Assembly (NCBI GenBank): GCA_038145405.1
Contig: JAYQPQ010000030.1
Span: 1-20,910 of the forward strand
Length of the DNA: 20,910 nucleotides
Direction: 5' to 3'
DNA from: JAYQPQ01 sp038145405
Lineage (GTDB): Bacteria; Pseudomonadota; Gammaproteobacteria; Pseudomonadales; GM7GCV1
Positions 13,031 to 20,713 of this stretch are shown here, in pieces; position 1 is the first letter of the stretch; each line of letters begins with the position of its first letter. A model generated the notes under the pieces. That model was given only the letters and a program-made list of their open reading frames with translations, searched no databases and was not told where the DNA came from. A program made the translations under genes and the position numbers.

Positions 13031-14923
13031 TTAATCGTCCAGGAAGCTGCGCAGGTGCTCGGAGCGGCTCGGGTGGCGCAGTTTGCGCAGGGCCTTGGCT
13101 TCGATCTGACGAATACGCTCGCGGGTTACGTCGAACTGTTTGCCCACTTCTTCCAGGGTGTGATCGGTATTCATATCTATGCCGAATCGCATGCGCAGCA
13201 CCTTGGCTTCGCGTGCGGTCAGGCTGCCCAGCACTTCGCGGGTGGCCTCGGTCAGGCTGGAGCCGGTAGCCGAGTCGATGGGCGATTCGATGCTGGTGTC
13301 TTCGATAAAGTCGCCCAGATGCGAATCTTCGTCGTCGCCGATGGGCGTCTCCATGGAGATGGGCTCTTTGGCGATTTTCAGCACCTTGCGAATCTTGTCT
13401 TCCGGCATCTCCATCTTCACCGCCAGTTCTTCCGGCGTGGGCTCGCGGCCCAGCTCCTGCAGCAGATGGCGCGAAATGCGGTTGAGCTTGTTGATGGTCT
13501 CGATCATGTGCACCGGAATACGAATGGTGCGCGCCTGGTCGGCAATGGACCGGGTAATGGCCTGGCGAATCCACCAGGTGGCATAGGTCGAGAACTTAAA
13601 GCCGCGACGGTATTCGAACTTGTCGACCGCTTTCATCAGGCCGATGTTGCCTTCTTGAATCAGGTCGAGGAACTGCAGGCCACGGTTGGTGTATTTCTTG
13701 GCAATGGAGATCACCAGCCGCAGGTTGGCCTCCACCATCTCTTTCTTGGCGCGGCGCATGCGGGCTTCGCCCAGGGAGACGTTACGGTTGACCTCTTTGA
13801 TCTCGGCAATGCTCAGGCCGGCCTCTTCTTCGATCTGGGCCAGGGCGCGTTGGGCGCGGTGAATTTCAGTTTCCAGCGCTTTGACCTTGGTGTTCCAGTC
13901 GGCCTTGCCTTTCAGGCTGCCCAGCCATTTCAGGTTGGTTTCGTTGCCGGGGAAGGATTTGATAAAGGTGGCGCGAGGCATGTCGGCTTTGCGTACACAA
14001 AGGCTCATGATGGCGCGTTCTTCGGCGCGAATGCGTTCGATGCCGTCGCGCAGTTCGGCCACGATGGGGTCGAACAGGCGCGGGGTCAGCTTGAGGTACT
14101 TGAACAGCTCAGCGGTTTCTTCCTGAGCCTTAATGGCGGCCTTGCTGCCGCGGCCTTCCTTGTTAATGGCTTTCTGCGACTTGTTGAAGGCCTTGCGAAT
14201 CTTGCCAAAACGCTCGGCTGCCTCGACCGGATCGGGGCCGTTGTCGACCTTGTCGTCATCGTCGGAATCGCCGCCTTCTTCCTCTTCGTCTTCTTCGTCA
14301 GCTGCCGCGGCTGTCTTGTTGGTTTTGGCAGCCTGACGCTCTTGCGCCAGCTCCTCGGCGGCACGCTGGGCTTGTTCCAGGGCGGAGGGGACTTCCTCTT
14401 CGGGGTAGAGGTAGCCAGAGATAATGTCGCCTAGGCGACGCTCTTCCTTCACGGTGAGTTGGTGCTCGGCCAGAACGCCGGCCACGGCGCCGGGCCAGTA
14501 GGTGAGGGCGGCCATCATTTCGCGGGTGCCGTCTTCAATGCGGCGGGCGATTTCGATTTCGCCCTCGCGGGTGAGCAGTTCCACGGTGCCCATTTCACGC
14601 ATATACATGCGCACCGGGTCGGTGGTGCGGTGTACTTCGGATTCCACGGCGGCCAGGGCGGCGGCGGCTTCGGCGGCGGCCACGTCATCTGGCTCGGATT
14701 CCTGTTCCTGGGCCAGCATCAGCAGGGTATCGGCGTCGGGGGTTTGCTCGAACACGCGAATGCCCATGTCGTTGATCATCTGGATGATGTCTTCGACCTG
14801 GTCGGGTTCGGAAATTCCCTCCGGCAGGTGATCGTTGACTTCGGCGTAGGTCAGGTAGCCCTGTTCCTTACCGAGAGCGATCAGATCCTTAATTCGGGAT
14901 GTTTCTCTGCCAATGTCTGACAT
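13031..14923 (-). CDS. rpoD: RNA polymerase primary sigma factor (sigma-70)
   Basis: RpoD directs core RNA polymerase to housekeeping promoters. The 630 residues are normal for gammaproteobacteria. In order: region 1.1 at the N-terminus; region 1.2 with TDPVRMYMREMGTVELLT; the long non-conserved domain with an acidic linker (DEEDEEEEGGDSDDDD); region 2 with NLRLVISIAKKYTNRGLQFL, then FKFSTYATWWIRQAITRSI for -10 melting; region 3; and region 4 with LEEVGKQFDVTRERIRQIEA for the -35 element, ending HLRSFLDD. ATG 14923 gives the canonical start, with AGGA upstream. It is the last gene of the block: 78 bp after dnaG with a candidate own promoter in the gap, and a strong terminator downstream. Confidence 0.98.
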   Translation of the reverse strand: MSDIGRETSRIKDLIALGKEQGYLTYAEVNDHLPEGISEPDQVEDIIQMINDMGIRVFEQTPDADTLLMLAQEQESEPDDVAAAEAAAALAAVESEVHRTTDPVRMYMREMGTVELLTREGEIEIARRIEDGTREMMAALTYWPGAVAGVLAEHQLTVKEERRLGDIISGYLYPEEEVPSALEQAQRAAEELAQERQAAKTNKTAAAADEEDEEEEGGDSDDDDKVDNGPDPVEAAERFGKIRKAFNKSQKAINKEGRGSKAAIKAQEETAELFKYLKLTPRLFDPIVAELRDGIERIRAEERAIMSLCVRKADMPRATFIKSFPGNETNLKWLGSLKGKADWNTKVKALETEIHRAQRALAQIEEEAGLSIAEIKEVNRNVSLGEARMRRAKKEMVEANLRLVISIAKKYTNRGLQFLDLIQEGNIGLMKAVDKFEYRRGFKFSTYATWWIRQAITRSIADQARTIRIPVHMIETINKLNRISRHLLQELGREPTPEELAVKMEMPEDKIRKVLKIAKEPISMETPIGDDEDSHLGDFIEDTSIESPIDSATGSSLTEATREVLGSLTAREAKVLRMRFGIDMNTDHTLEEVGKQFDVTRERIRQIEAKALRKLRHPSRSEHLRSFLDD

Positions 14924-14964
14924 GCGCTCAAATCCTGGTGTGGGAGGTGGAAAAAAGGCGGGAA

Positions 14965-14993
14965 ATTATAACGAAATCGCCCCGGAATCACCA
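14965..14993 (-). promoter_or_regulatory. Candidate internal promoter for rpoD
   Basis: On the minus strand a perfect TATAAT (14970-14965) lies 41 bp upstream of the rpoD ATG in the dnaG-rpoD gap. With a 17-bp spacer the -35 hexamer (14993-14988) is TGGTGA, only 3 of 6. Separate promoters for the sigma gene are known in the E. coli operon, though there they lie in dnaG. Confidence 0.4.
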
Positions 14994-15001
14994 CGGCCTT
15001 T

Positions 15002-16804
15002 TTAGGTCTGATCATGCCGCGCCTGCTTTAGTTCCGCCAGCCGCTTGAGCAGGTGGCGCTGCTCCTTCTTCTGGCTGTCGGTCCAGTCTTCAAAGGGCAG
15101 CTGCTTGAGCTCGTCCAGGCGCGCCTGCAAGGCGGCAGCCTCGCTGCGCTGGGTCCAGTGGCGCAGGATATCGGTAAATTCCTGGAGCGCTTGCTCAAAG
15201 CTGGTGCTGCGATGGATGGATTTGCCGGCCAGGCGGCTGACCAGGCGGTCGGCTTCCTCGCCCAAGCCCTGCATACGGGCATAAAGGCTGCCGAATTGCA
15301 GATCGGGCTGTTCGCCGGCCAAACGCCAGATGCGCGACAGGATAGTGCGCTCCAGTTCGCTGGTTTCGACCAGGGCGAAGTCGGGCAGGGCGTTGTCCAG
15401 GGTGACGCGCGGGTGACACAGGGCAATGCCAATCAGCTGTTCGATGGGGTTAATCAAGGATTTGCGTTGCCGCGCCGCCACCGCCGGATTGGTGGGCACT
15501 TGCACGCGGGTGGCCGCCTGCGGCTTGTCTGCGTTCGGATCAGGCATATCCATGCCGGTGCGCTGGGCCAGTTCCTTTTCCATCAGGCGACGAAAGACGC
15601 CCTTGGGCAGCTTGTCGATCAGCGGTCGGGTCAGGGAATGCAGCCGGGCGCGGGCATCGGGTGTGCTCCAGTCGGCGTCCGGGTCGATCGAACGGAATAG
15701 ATAGTCGGACAGCGGCATGGCTTGCTGCAGCTGGGATTCAAAGGCTTCAGCGCCGATCTTTTGCACCAGGCTGTCGGGATCCTCGCCCTCGGGCAGGAAC
15801 AGAAAGCGCGCCTGGCGGCCGTCGATCATGAGCGGCAGGCTGGCGTGCAGGGCGCGGTCCGCGGCGGTGCGCCCGGCCTGGTCGCCGTCAAAACAGAAAA
15901 TTACCTCGGGCACGTGGCGGAATACCTTTTCCAGGTGCTGGGGCGTCACCGCCGTACCCAGAGTGGCCACGCTGCCCTTGATGCCAGCCTGGAAGAGCGA
16001 CACCACATCCATATAGCCCTCCACCATGATCAGGCGTTCGATCTTGGGGGCAAAGCGGTGGGTTTCGTACAGGCCGTAGAGTTCGTAGGTCTTGTGGAAG
16101 ACCTCGGTTTCCGGCGAGTTCAGATATTTCGGCTTTTCATCGCCAAACACCCGTCCACCAAAGGCGATGGTGCGGCCGCGCAGGTCGCGAATGGGGAACA
16201 TAAGGCGGTTGCGGAAGCGGTCGTAGTAGCCGTCTTTGCCTTCGCGCTTGATGATCATGCCGCTCTTGTCGAGGGCGACGATGTCTTCGCTGGATTTGCC
16301 CAGTTTCTGGATCAGTTTGTCCCAGCCGTCCGGCGCGAAGCCGATGCCAAAATCCCGCGCCGTGGTGCCGCTGATGCCGCGGCCCTTGAGGTAGTCGATG
16401 GCGGTGGGGCTGTCGCGCAGGGCATCGCGATAGAAGCGGTCGGCCTGTTTGAGCATGTCGTAGAGGCGGTTGCGCAGTCCGCTGCGCTGGCTGTCTTCGA
16501 CTGCCTCGTGGGGCACCTCGATGCCGTTTTCAACGGCGATCTGTTCCACAGCCTCGGGAAAGGCCAAGCCCTGAAAATCCATGGCAAAGCCGATGATATT
16601 GCCACCCGCCTGGCAGCCGAAGCAGTAGTAGAACTGCTTTTCGCGGCTGACGGTGAAGGAGGGGGTCTTTTCGTCGTGGAAGGGGCAGCAGGCGCTGAAG
16701 TTCTTGCCCTGCTTTTTGAGCGGCACCCGGGCATTGATGTAGTCGACGATGTCGACCCGCTCCAGCAGGTCGTCGATAAAAGCGGGTGGAATACGACCCG
16801 ACAC
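15002..16804 (-). CDS. dnaG: DNA primase
   Basis: DnaG makes RNA primers at the replication fork with DnaB helicase. The product has 600 residues (E. coli 581). The N-terminal CHC2 zinc finger is complete: C40 and H43 in CPFHDEKTPSF, C61 and C64 in FYYCFGCQAGG. The TOPRIM catalytic core holds LIMVEGYMDVVSLFQAG and FCFDGDQAGRTAADRAL. The C-terminal part (about 440-600) is a variable helicase-binding domain with several arginine- and leucine-rich helices. ATG 16804 is preceded by the yqeY stop with only 3 bp between, so the two are surely co-transcribed and perhaps translationally coupled. Nothing in it looks damaged. Confidence 0.97.
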   Translation of the reverse strand: MSGRIPPAFIDDLLERVDIVDYINARVPLKKQGKNFSACCPFHDEKTPSFTVSREKQFYYCFGCQAGGNIIGFAMDFQGLAFPEAVEQIAVENGIEVPHEAVEDSQRSGLRNRLYDMLKQADRFYRDALRDSPTAIDYLKGRGISGTTARDFGIGFAPDGWDKLIQKLGKSSEDIVALDKSGMIIKREGKDGYYDRFRNRLMFPIRDLRGRTIAFGGRVFGDEKPKYLNSPETEVFHKTYELYGLYETHRFAPKIERLIMVEGYMDVVSLFQAGIKGSVATLGTAVTPQHLEKVFRHVPEVIFCFDGDQAGRTAADRALHASLPLMIDGRQARFLFLPEGEDPDSLVQKIGAEAFESQLQQAMPLSDYLFRSIDPDADWSTPDARARLHSLTRPLIDKLPKGVFRRLMEKELAQRTGMDMPDPNADKPQAATRVQVPTNPAVAARQRKSLINPIEQLIGIALCHPRVTLDNALPDFALVETSELERTILSRIWRLAGEQPDLQFGSLYARMQGLGEEADRLVSRLAGKSIHRSTSFEQALQEFTDILRHWTQRSEAAALQARLDELKQLPFEDWTDSQKKEQRHLLKRLAELKQARHDQT

Positions 16805-16807
16805 GGC

Positions 16808-17260
16808 TCAGCCGAGCTGGCTTTTAACCAACTGACTGACCGCGCCCATATCCGCGCGCCCCTGTACCTGGGGTCGCAGCAGGTTCATCACCTTGCCCAT
16901 GTCGGCCATGGCGCTGGCGCCGGATTCGGCAATCGCGGCCTTCACCAGCTGTTCGATCTCGGCGCTGCTCAATTGCGCCGGCATGAAGTCTTCGATCACG
17001 CCGATTTCGGCTTCTTCCTTGGCGGCCAGCTCGGGGCGGTTGGCATCGGTGAACTGCTTGGCGGAGTCGCGGCGCTGCTTGATCATCTTGTCCATAATCT
17101 GCAGCACGCGGGTGTCGTCCAGATCGATGCGCTCGTCTACCTCGACGCGCTTGATTTCGGATTGAATCAGGCGAATAGTGCCCAGGCGGTCCTTGTCGCG
17201 GGCGCGCATGGCGTCCTTCATGGCATCGGTAATCTGGTCTTTGAGGCGGGGCGCTGACAT
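16808..17260 (-). CDS. GatB/YqeY domain protein
   Basis: The 150-residue protein is of the YqeY family, related to the C-terminal tail domain of the amidotransferase subunit GatB. Its job is not established. Landmarks are the helical N-terminus LKDQITDAMKDAMRARDK, LGTIRLIQSEIKR, RRDSAKQFTDANRPELAAKE, EAEIGVIEDFMPAQLS and the C-terminal MADMGKVMNLLRPQVQGRAD. The length is that of the family. It sits between rpsU (110 bp upstream, with a hairpin in the gap) and dnaG (3 bp downstream), its usual place in many gammaproteobacteria outside the enterics. The linkage suggests a role tied to translation or replication, but that is inference from position. Confidence 0.95.
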   Translation of the reverse strand: MSAPRLKDQITDAMKDAMRARDKDRLGTIRLIQSEIKRVEVDERIDLDDTRVLQIMDKMIKQRRDSAKQFTDANRPELAAKEEAEIGVIEDFMPAQLSSAEIEQLVKAAIAESGASAMADMGKVMNLLRPQVQGRADMGAVSQLVKSQLG

Positions 17261-17299
17261 GGTTATCTTCTGGATCGTGTTTTTCGGGTTGCGGAGACG

Positions 17300-17325
17300 A
17301 ATACGCCGGCAGAAGCCGGCGTATT
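17300..17325 (-). terminator. Hairpin in the rpsU-yqeY gap (partial terminator or processing site)
   Basis: AATACGCCGGC and GCCGGCGTATT form a perfect 11-bp stem with a 4-nt loop between rpsU and yqeY. On the minus strand it is followed by CGTCTCCG, not a T-run, so it cannot be a strong intrinsic terminator. In the E. coli operon a partial terminator sits after rpsU and lowers dnaG expression; the same role is plausible here. Confidence 0.55.
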
Positions 17326-17370
17326 ACTTTGAATCAATTTGATCAGCGGATCAAAGATTGTTTCAGCGGA

Positions 17371-17586
17371 TCAGAATTGGCGGGTGAACCGGCGGGAATC
17401 GCGGGAGACTTTCTTCTGATGGCGCTTGACCGCAGAAGCTGCCTTGCGCTTGCGCGCCCAGGTCGGCTTTTCGTAGAACTCACGGCGACGGACATCGGCC
17501 AGGACACCAGCTTTTTCACAGGAACGCTTGAAGCGGCGCAGGGCGACGTCGAAGGGTTCGTTCTCTCTTACACGTACGTGCGGCAT
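17371..17586 (-). CDS. rpsU: 30S ribosomal protein S21
   Basis: S21 is a small basic protein of the 30S subunit needed for initiation. The 71 residues are the standard length. MPHVRVRENEPFDVALRRFK, RSCEKAGVLADVRRREFYEK, PTWARKRKAASAVKRH and the arginine-rich end RDSRRFTRQF are diagnostic. ATG 17586 has AGAGG just upstream. It heads the rpsU-yqeY-dnaG-rpoD block and diverges from tsaD. A hairpin follows 45 bp after its stop, which would let rpsU be made in excess over the genes downstream. Confidence 0.98.
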   Translation of the reverse strand: MPHVRVRENEPFDVALRRFKRSCEKAGVLADVRRREFYEKPTWARKRKAASAVKRHQKKVSRDSRRFTRQF

Positions 17587-17627
17587 TTAATCCTCTAATA
17601 TCAAGGTCTAGCGGTTCGAGGGCGCGT

Positions 17628-17656
17628 ATTCTAAAGACATCGTTGCGGACCTGCAA
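17628..17656 (-). promoter_or_regulatory. Candidate promoter of the rpsU-yqeY-dnaG-rpoD block
   Basis: On the minus strand TTGCAG (17656-17651) and TAGAAT (17633-17628) are exactly 17 bp apart. The -10 matches at 5 of 6 positions, the -35 only in its TTG. It lies 41 bp upstream of the rpsU ATG in the divergent gap with tsaD. No other hexamer pair in the gap is better placed. Confidence 0.5.
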
Positions 17657-17738
17657 TAGCTAAAATCGGCCCGGCAAGCGGGAATTTCCGGGCTTGTTTT
17701 GCCTGTCATCGAAGGCGGCTTGGGGTAGACTTCGCGCC

Positions 17739-18764
17739 ATGCGTGTTTTGGGTATCGAAACTTCCTGCGATGAGACCGGTGTAGCCATCTACGACACCGA
17801 GCGCGGCCTGCTGGCCGACGAACTCTACAGCCAGGTCGAGATGCACGCCGAATACGGCGGCGTGGTGCCGGAACTGGCCTCGCGCGACCATATCCGCAAG
17901 CTCTTGCCCATGGTGGAAAAGGCGCTAAAAGACGCCGGCCTGAACCCGGATGACCTGGACGGCATTGCCTATACCTTTGGTCCCGGCCTGGTCGGAGCAC
18001 TGCTGGTAGGCGCTACCCTGGGCCGTACCCTGGCCTGGGTATGGGACAAGCCCTGTGTCGGCGTGCACCATATGGAAGGCCACCTGCTGGCGCCCATGCT
18101 GGAAGAGAACCGCCCCGAATTTCCCTTTGTCGCCCTGCTGGTGTCCGGCGGCCATACGCAACTGGTGGAGGTGCAGGGCGTGGGTCGCTATCGTCTTCTG
18201 GGCGAATCCCTGGACGACGCCGCCGGCGAAGCCTTCGACAAAACCGCCAAGATGCTGGGTCTGGGTTACCCGGGCGGGCCGGCCGTGGCTGTCGCCGCGG
18301 AAAATGGCGATCGCACCCGCTTTACCTTCCCGCGGCCGATGACCGATCGACCGGGGCTGGATTTCAGTTTCAGTGGCCTCAAGACCTTTACCCTGAATAC
18401 CGTAAACCAGGCGCGCAATGCTGAGGGGCAGCTCGACGAGCAAACCCGCAACGACATCGCTGCCTGTTTCGAAGAAGCGGTGGCCGATACCCTGGTGATT
18501 AAATGTCGCCGAGCACTCGAGGAGACTGGCATGACGCGTCTCGTCATGGCCGGCGGTGTTGCAGCTAATAAAAGGTTGCGGCACAAACTCGGCGAGCTGT
18601 GCGCCAAGCGTGGCTGGCGAGTGTTTTATCCCGCGCCGCGTTTCTGCACCGATAATGGCGCCATGATTGCCTATGTCGGCGCCCAGCGCCTGAGCCAAGC
18701 CAAACCCGAGCTCAGTGTGGAAGTAACACCCCGCCTGGCGGTCGACGAACTGGAGCCTGTCTGA
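17739..18764 (+). CDS. tsaD: tRNA N6-adenosine threonylcarbamoyltransferase TsaD
   Basis: TsaD, with TsaB and TsaE, moves the threonylcarbamoyl group onto A37 of tRNAs that read ANN codons. The 341 residues are typical. It shows MRVLGIETSCDETGVAIYD at the N-terminus, FGPGLVGALLVGATLGRTLA, the metal-binding HHMEGH with His111 and His115, LLVSGGHTQLVEV, DDAAGEAFDKTAKMLGLGYP, FSFSGLKT and the late MAGGVAANKRLR with a C-terminal DNGAMIAYVG. ATG 17739 gives the canonical start; an upstream in-frame ATG at 17694 would add 15 unrelated residues. It diverges from rpsU, the order conserved in gammaproteobacteria. Its TGA overlaps the folB ATG (TGATG), so the two are probably translated together. Confidence 0.98.
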   Translation: MRVLGIETSCDETGVAIYDTERGLLADELYSQVEMHAEYGGVVPELASRDHIRKLLPMVEKALKDAGLNPDDLDGIAYTFGPGLVGALLVGATLGRTLAWVWDKPCVGVHHMEGHLLAPMLEENRPEFPFVALLVSGGHTQLVEVQGVGRYRLLGESLDDAAGEAFDKTAKMLGLGYPGGPAVAVAAENGDRTRFTFPRPMTDRPGLDFSFSGLKTFTLNTVNQARNAEGQLDEQTRNDIAACFEEAVADTLVIKCRRALEETGMTRLVMAGGVAANKRLRHKLGELCAKRGWRVFYPAPRFCTDNGAMIAYVGAQRLSQAKPELSVEVTPRLAVDELEPV

Positions 18765-19117
18765 TGAATGGAAAACTCGAAATCCGCCGCTTGGCACTGA
18801 CCTGTTCCATCGGCGTCTACGATTGGGAGAAGGATTTGGTGCAGGATGTGTTTGTCGACATTGACCTGCCCATGGATGTGGAGAAGGCCGCCGCCGCAGA
18901 TCAATTAGCCGATACCATCGACTACAGCGAACTGGTGGTGTGCATGGAGAAAGTCGCCCAGTCGCAACACTTTCATCTGCTGGAGACCATGGCCCTGATG
19001 CTGGCAGATGCGCTGTTGACCCAGTTTGGCCTGCCCGAAGTGCGAGTCTGTGTGGATAAACCTACAGCCATCCCTTCGGCTGAATCGACGCGGATTTGTA
19101 TCAGCCGGAAAGCCTGA
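18764..19117 (+). CDS. folB: Dihydroneopterin aldolase
   Basis: FolB turns 7,8-dihydroneopterin into 6-hydroxymethyl-dihydropterin and glycolaldehyde in folate synthesis; it works as a ring-shaped oligomer in the cytosol. The 117 residues fit the family. Landmarks are LTCSIGVYDWEKDLVQDVFV at the N-terminus, ADTIDYSELV, HFHLLETMALMLADALL with the substrate-binding glutamate, and the catalytic-lysine region VCVDKPTAIPSAESTRI. The gene overlaps the tsaD stop. It ends 59 bp before the convergent holA stop, with an interspersed repeat in between. Confidence 0.95.
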   Translation: MNGKLEIRRLALTCSIGVYDWEKDLVQDVFVDIDLPMDVEKAAAADQLADTIDYSELVVCMEKVAQSQHFHLLETMALMLADALLTQFGLPEVRVCVDKPTAIPSAESTRICISRKA

Positions 19118-19134
19118 TTTAAGAGTTTTCGCCT

Positions 19135-19173
19135 GGATTGTTCGCTGCTGTCGCCACACGCTTCGCGATGACA
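19135..19173 (+). repeat. Interspersed palindromic repeat, copy 3
   Basis: It starts GGATTGTTCGCTG and ends CTTCGCGATGACA, with the same ends and orientation as the copies near rpoD and a different middle. It fills most of the 59-bp gap between the convergent folB and holA genes and ends 4 bp before the holA stop. Confidence 0.55.
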
Positions 19174-19176
19174 GCC

Positions 19177-20217
19177 TCAGCTTTGCAAAGCCAGCCGGAT
19201 CGTCTCCCGATCCCGCACTGAAGCCCCGCTCATATTCAGCACCAGGTCTTCCAGTTCCAGCCAGGCATCGCCTCGGCGCGCGCCTTTCACCATCTGATCG
19301 ATCACGCGGCACTGGCGCAGGGCCAGGCGCAGTTTGTTGATGCTGAGGTGACTTAAGGCCGAGCGCATCAGGTCCTGGCGCGATTCCCAGATACGTGCCT
19401 GTTTGCAGGCCGTCTGGAAGGACTGGCCGGCCTTGGTTGCCTCGGCCACGTTGAGTAAGACGCGCGCCTCTCGCGCCAGAGCCCAGAGCAGCGTCAGCGG
19501 CTCCGTGCCCTCTTCGCGCAGGCCGAGCAGGGTGCGGTAGGCATCGTCGGCTTCGCGGCTCAGACAGCGGTCGACCAGAGTGAAGACGTCAAAGCGCGCA
19601 CTGTCAGCCACCACGCTGGACATGATCTGCGCATTGATGGAGCCGTCGGTCAGCAACTTGAGTTTTTCGATCTCCTGGCGCGCTGCCAGCAGGTTGCCTT
19701 CGACCCGATCGGCCAGTACATCGATGGCCTGGCGATCGGCCTGAATGCCGGCCAGCTGCATCTGTTCGCGAATCCACTGCGGCATCTGCTTGGGCTTGAT
19801 CGGCCACACCTGAATATGGCCGCCAATGTCTTCGATGGCCTTGACCCATTTGGCTTGGCGTTGCGAGCTTTCCATTTTGCCGGCGACCACCAGCAGCAGG
19901 GTGTCTTCAGCGGGTTGCTTGCAGTAATCGACCAGAGCGGCGCTGCCGTCGGTTCCAGTTTTGCCGTTGGTCAGACGCAATTCGAGAATACGGCGCGAGG
20001 CGAACAGAGAGAGCGACTGGGTTTCGTTGCGGAACTGGTCCCAATCGAGGCGTTCGCCCTGAATGACCTGACGTTCCTCAAAGTCGGCGGCGCGGGCGGC
20101 GGTCCGAATCTGGTCGCAGCACTCGATCACCAGCAGGGGTTCGTCGCCGCTGACCAGATAGACCGGCAGCAGGTTTTTCTGCAGTTCGCGGGCGAGTTGT
20201 TCCGGTTTAATTTTCAC
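19177..20217 (-). CDS. holA: DNA polymerase III subunit delta
   Basis: The delta subunit opens the beta clamp within the clamp-loader complex. The 346 residues match E. coli HolA (343). MKIKPEQLARELQKNLLPVY, LVSGDEPLLVIECCDQIR, LSLFASRRILELRLTNGKTG, LADRVEGNLLAARQEIEKL, and the late AREARVLLNVAEA and FQTACKQARIWESRQ follow the family in order. ATG 20217 fits the common MKIKxEQL start. The 5' end overlaps lptE by 11 bp, and both follow leuS on the minus strand, the usual gammaproteobacterial order leuS-lptE-holA. The 3' end meets the folB side through an interspersed repeat; I see no T-run terminator there. Confidence 0.96.
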   Translation of the reverse strand: MKIKPEQLARELQKNLLPVYLVSGDEPLLVIECCDQIRTAARAADFEERQVIQGERLDWDQFRNETQSLSLFASRRILELRLTNGKTGTDGSAALVDYCKQPAEDTLLLVVAGKMESSQRQAKWVKAIEDIGGHIQVWPIKPKQMPQWIREQMQLAGIQADRQAIDVLADRVEGNLLAARQEIEKLKLLTDGSINAQIMSSVVADSARFDVFTLVDRCLSREADDAYRTLLGLREEGTEPLTLLWALAREARVLLNVAEATKAGQSFQTACKQARIWESRQDLMRSALSHLSINKLRLALRQCRVIDQMVKGARRGDAWLELEDLVLNMSGASVRDRETIRLALQS

Positions 20218-20713
20218 GAGCTACCGAGGCGTACAGAGGCAGCAGACGCACCAGCTGGCCAGCAAGCTCCTCGGCCAATTCGGTGGTGAGCTGGTCGCGT
20301 TGGCGTTCGGCACTGGCTGGTTCAACCGGGTTCTGCTCGTAGCTGCGCACGGCGAAGAGTGTGTCGGTCAGAAGCTCTTCGCCGCGATCATTGAGCAGGC
20401 GGAATTCAAGCTGCATTTCCAAACGCACCTGGTGCGCGCGCAGATCGCCACCGAGCGTCTGCACCCGGCTCTGCACCTGTGGGGCGCCAAGTTCCAAGCT
20501 CAGGCTGCCGGGTTGCGGACTCGCTAACCGGGCCACTGACCAGTCGGCCAATTGCCGCTGTAAGGCCTGTACCAGCACGGCATCGCCGCGAGATTGGATG
20601 TATACACCGGGCAATTGCTCTAACGCGAGATAATCGCCGCTCTGGCCGCGCAGTTGCCAGCCGCAGGCCACCAGGCCCGGCAGCAGGCAGAGCAGTGCCA
20701 GCCAACGCATCAT
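20207..20713 (-). CDS. lptE: LPS-assembly lipoprotein LptE
   Basis: LptE is an outer-membrane lipoprotein that plugs and helps fold LptD, the final LPS exporter. The 168 residues are typical. A lipoprotein signal peptide is clear: MMRWLALLCLLPGLVACGW, with the lipobox LVAC and Cys17 as the lipid site. GWQLRG directly after the cysteine is the usual LptE start. The rest is the poorly conserved beta-alpha core, including LEMQLEFRLLNDRGEELL. Its ATG overlaps the leuS stop (ATGA on the minus strand), and its 3' end overlaps holA by 11 bp, so leuS, lptE and holA are almost surely one transcription unit. Confidence 0.95.
   Translation of the reverse strand: MMRWLALLCLLPGLVACGWQLRGQSGDYLALEQLPGVYIQSRGDAVLVQALQRQLADWSVARLASPQPGSLSLELGAPQVQSRVQTLGGDLRAHQVRLEMQLEFRLLNDRGEELLTDTLFAVRSYEQNPVEPASAERQRDQLTTELAEELAGQLVRLLPLYASVAREN

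Noticed and set aside
13055..14434. Long open frame on the plus strand opposite rpoD, and similar long frames opposite dnaG/yqeY (15722-17257) and the ABC gene (4505-5887)
   Set aside because: They mirror GC-rich coding DNA on the other strand, have biased composition, match no family I know, and cross real gene boundaries.
17669..17700. GCCCGG...CCGGGC hairpin followed by TTGTTTT as a plus-strand terminator
   Set aside because: It lies between divergent genes with no plus-strand gene upstream, and the stem is short with a 13-nt loop. It may be a leader structure, but nothing supports it.
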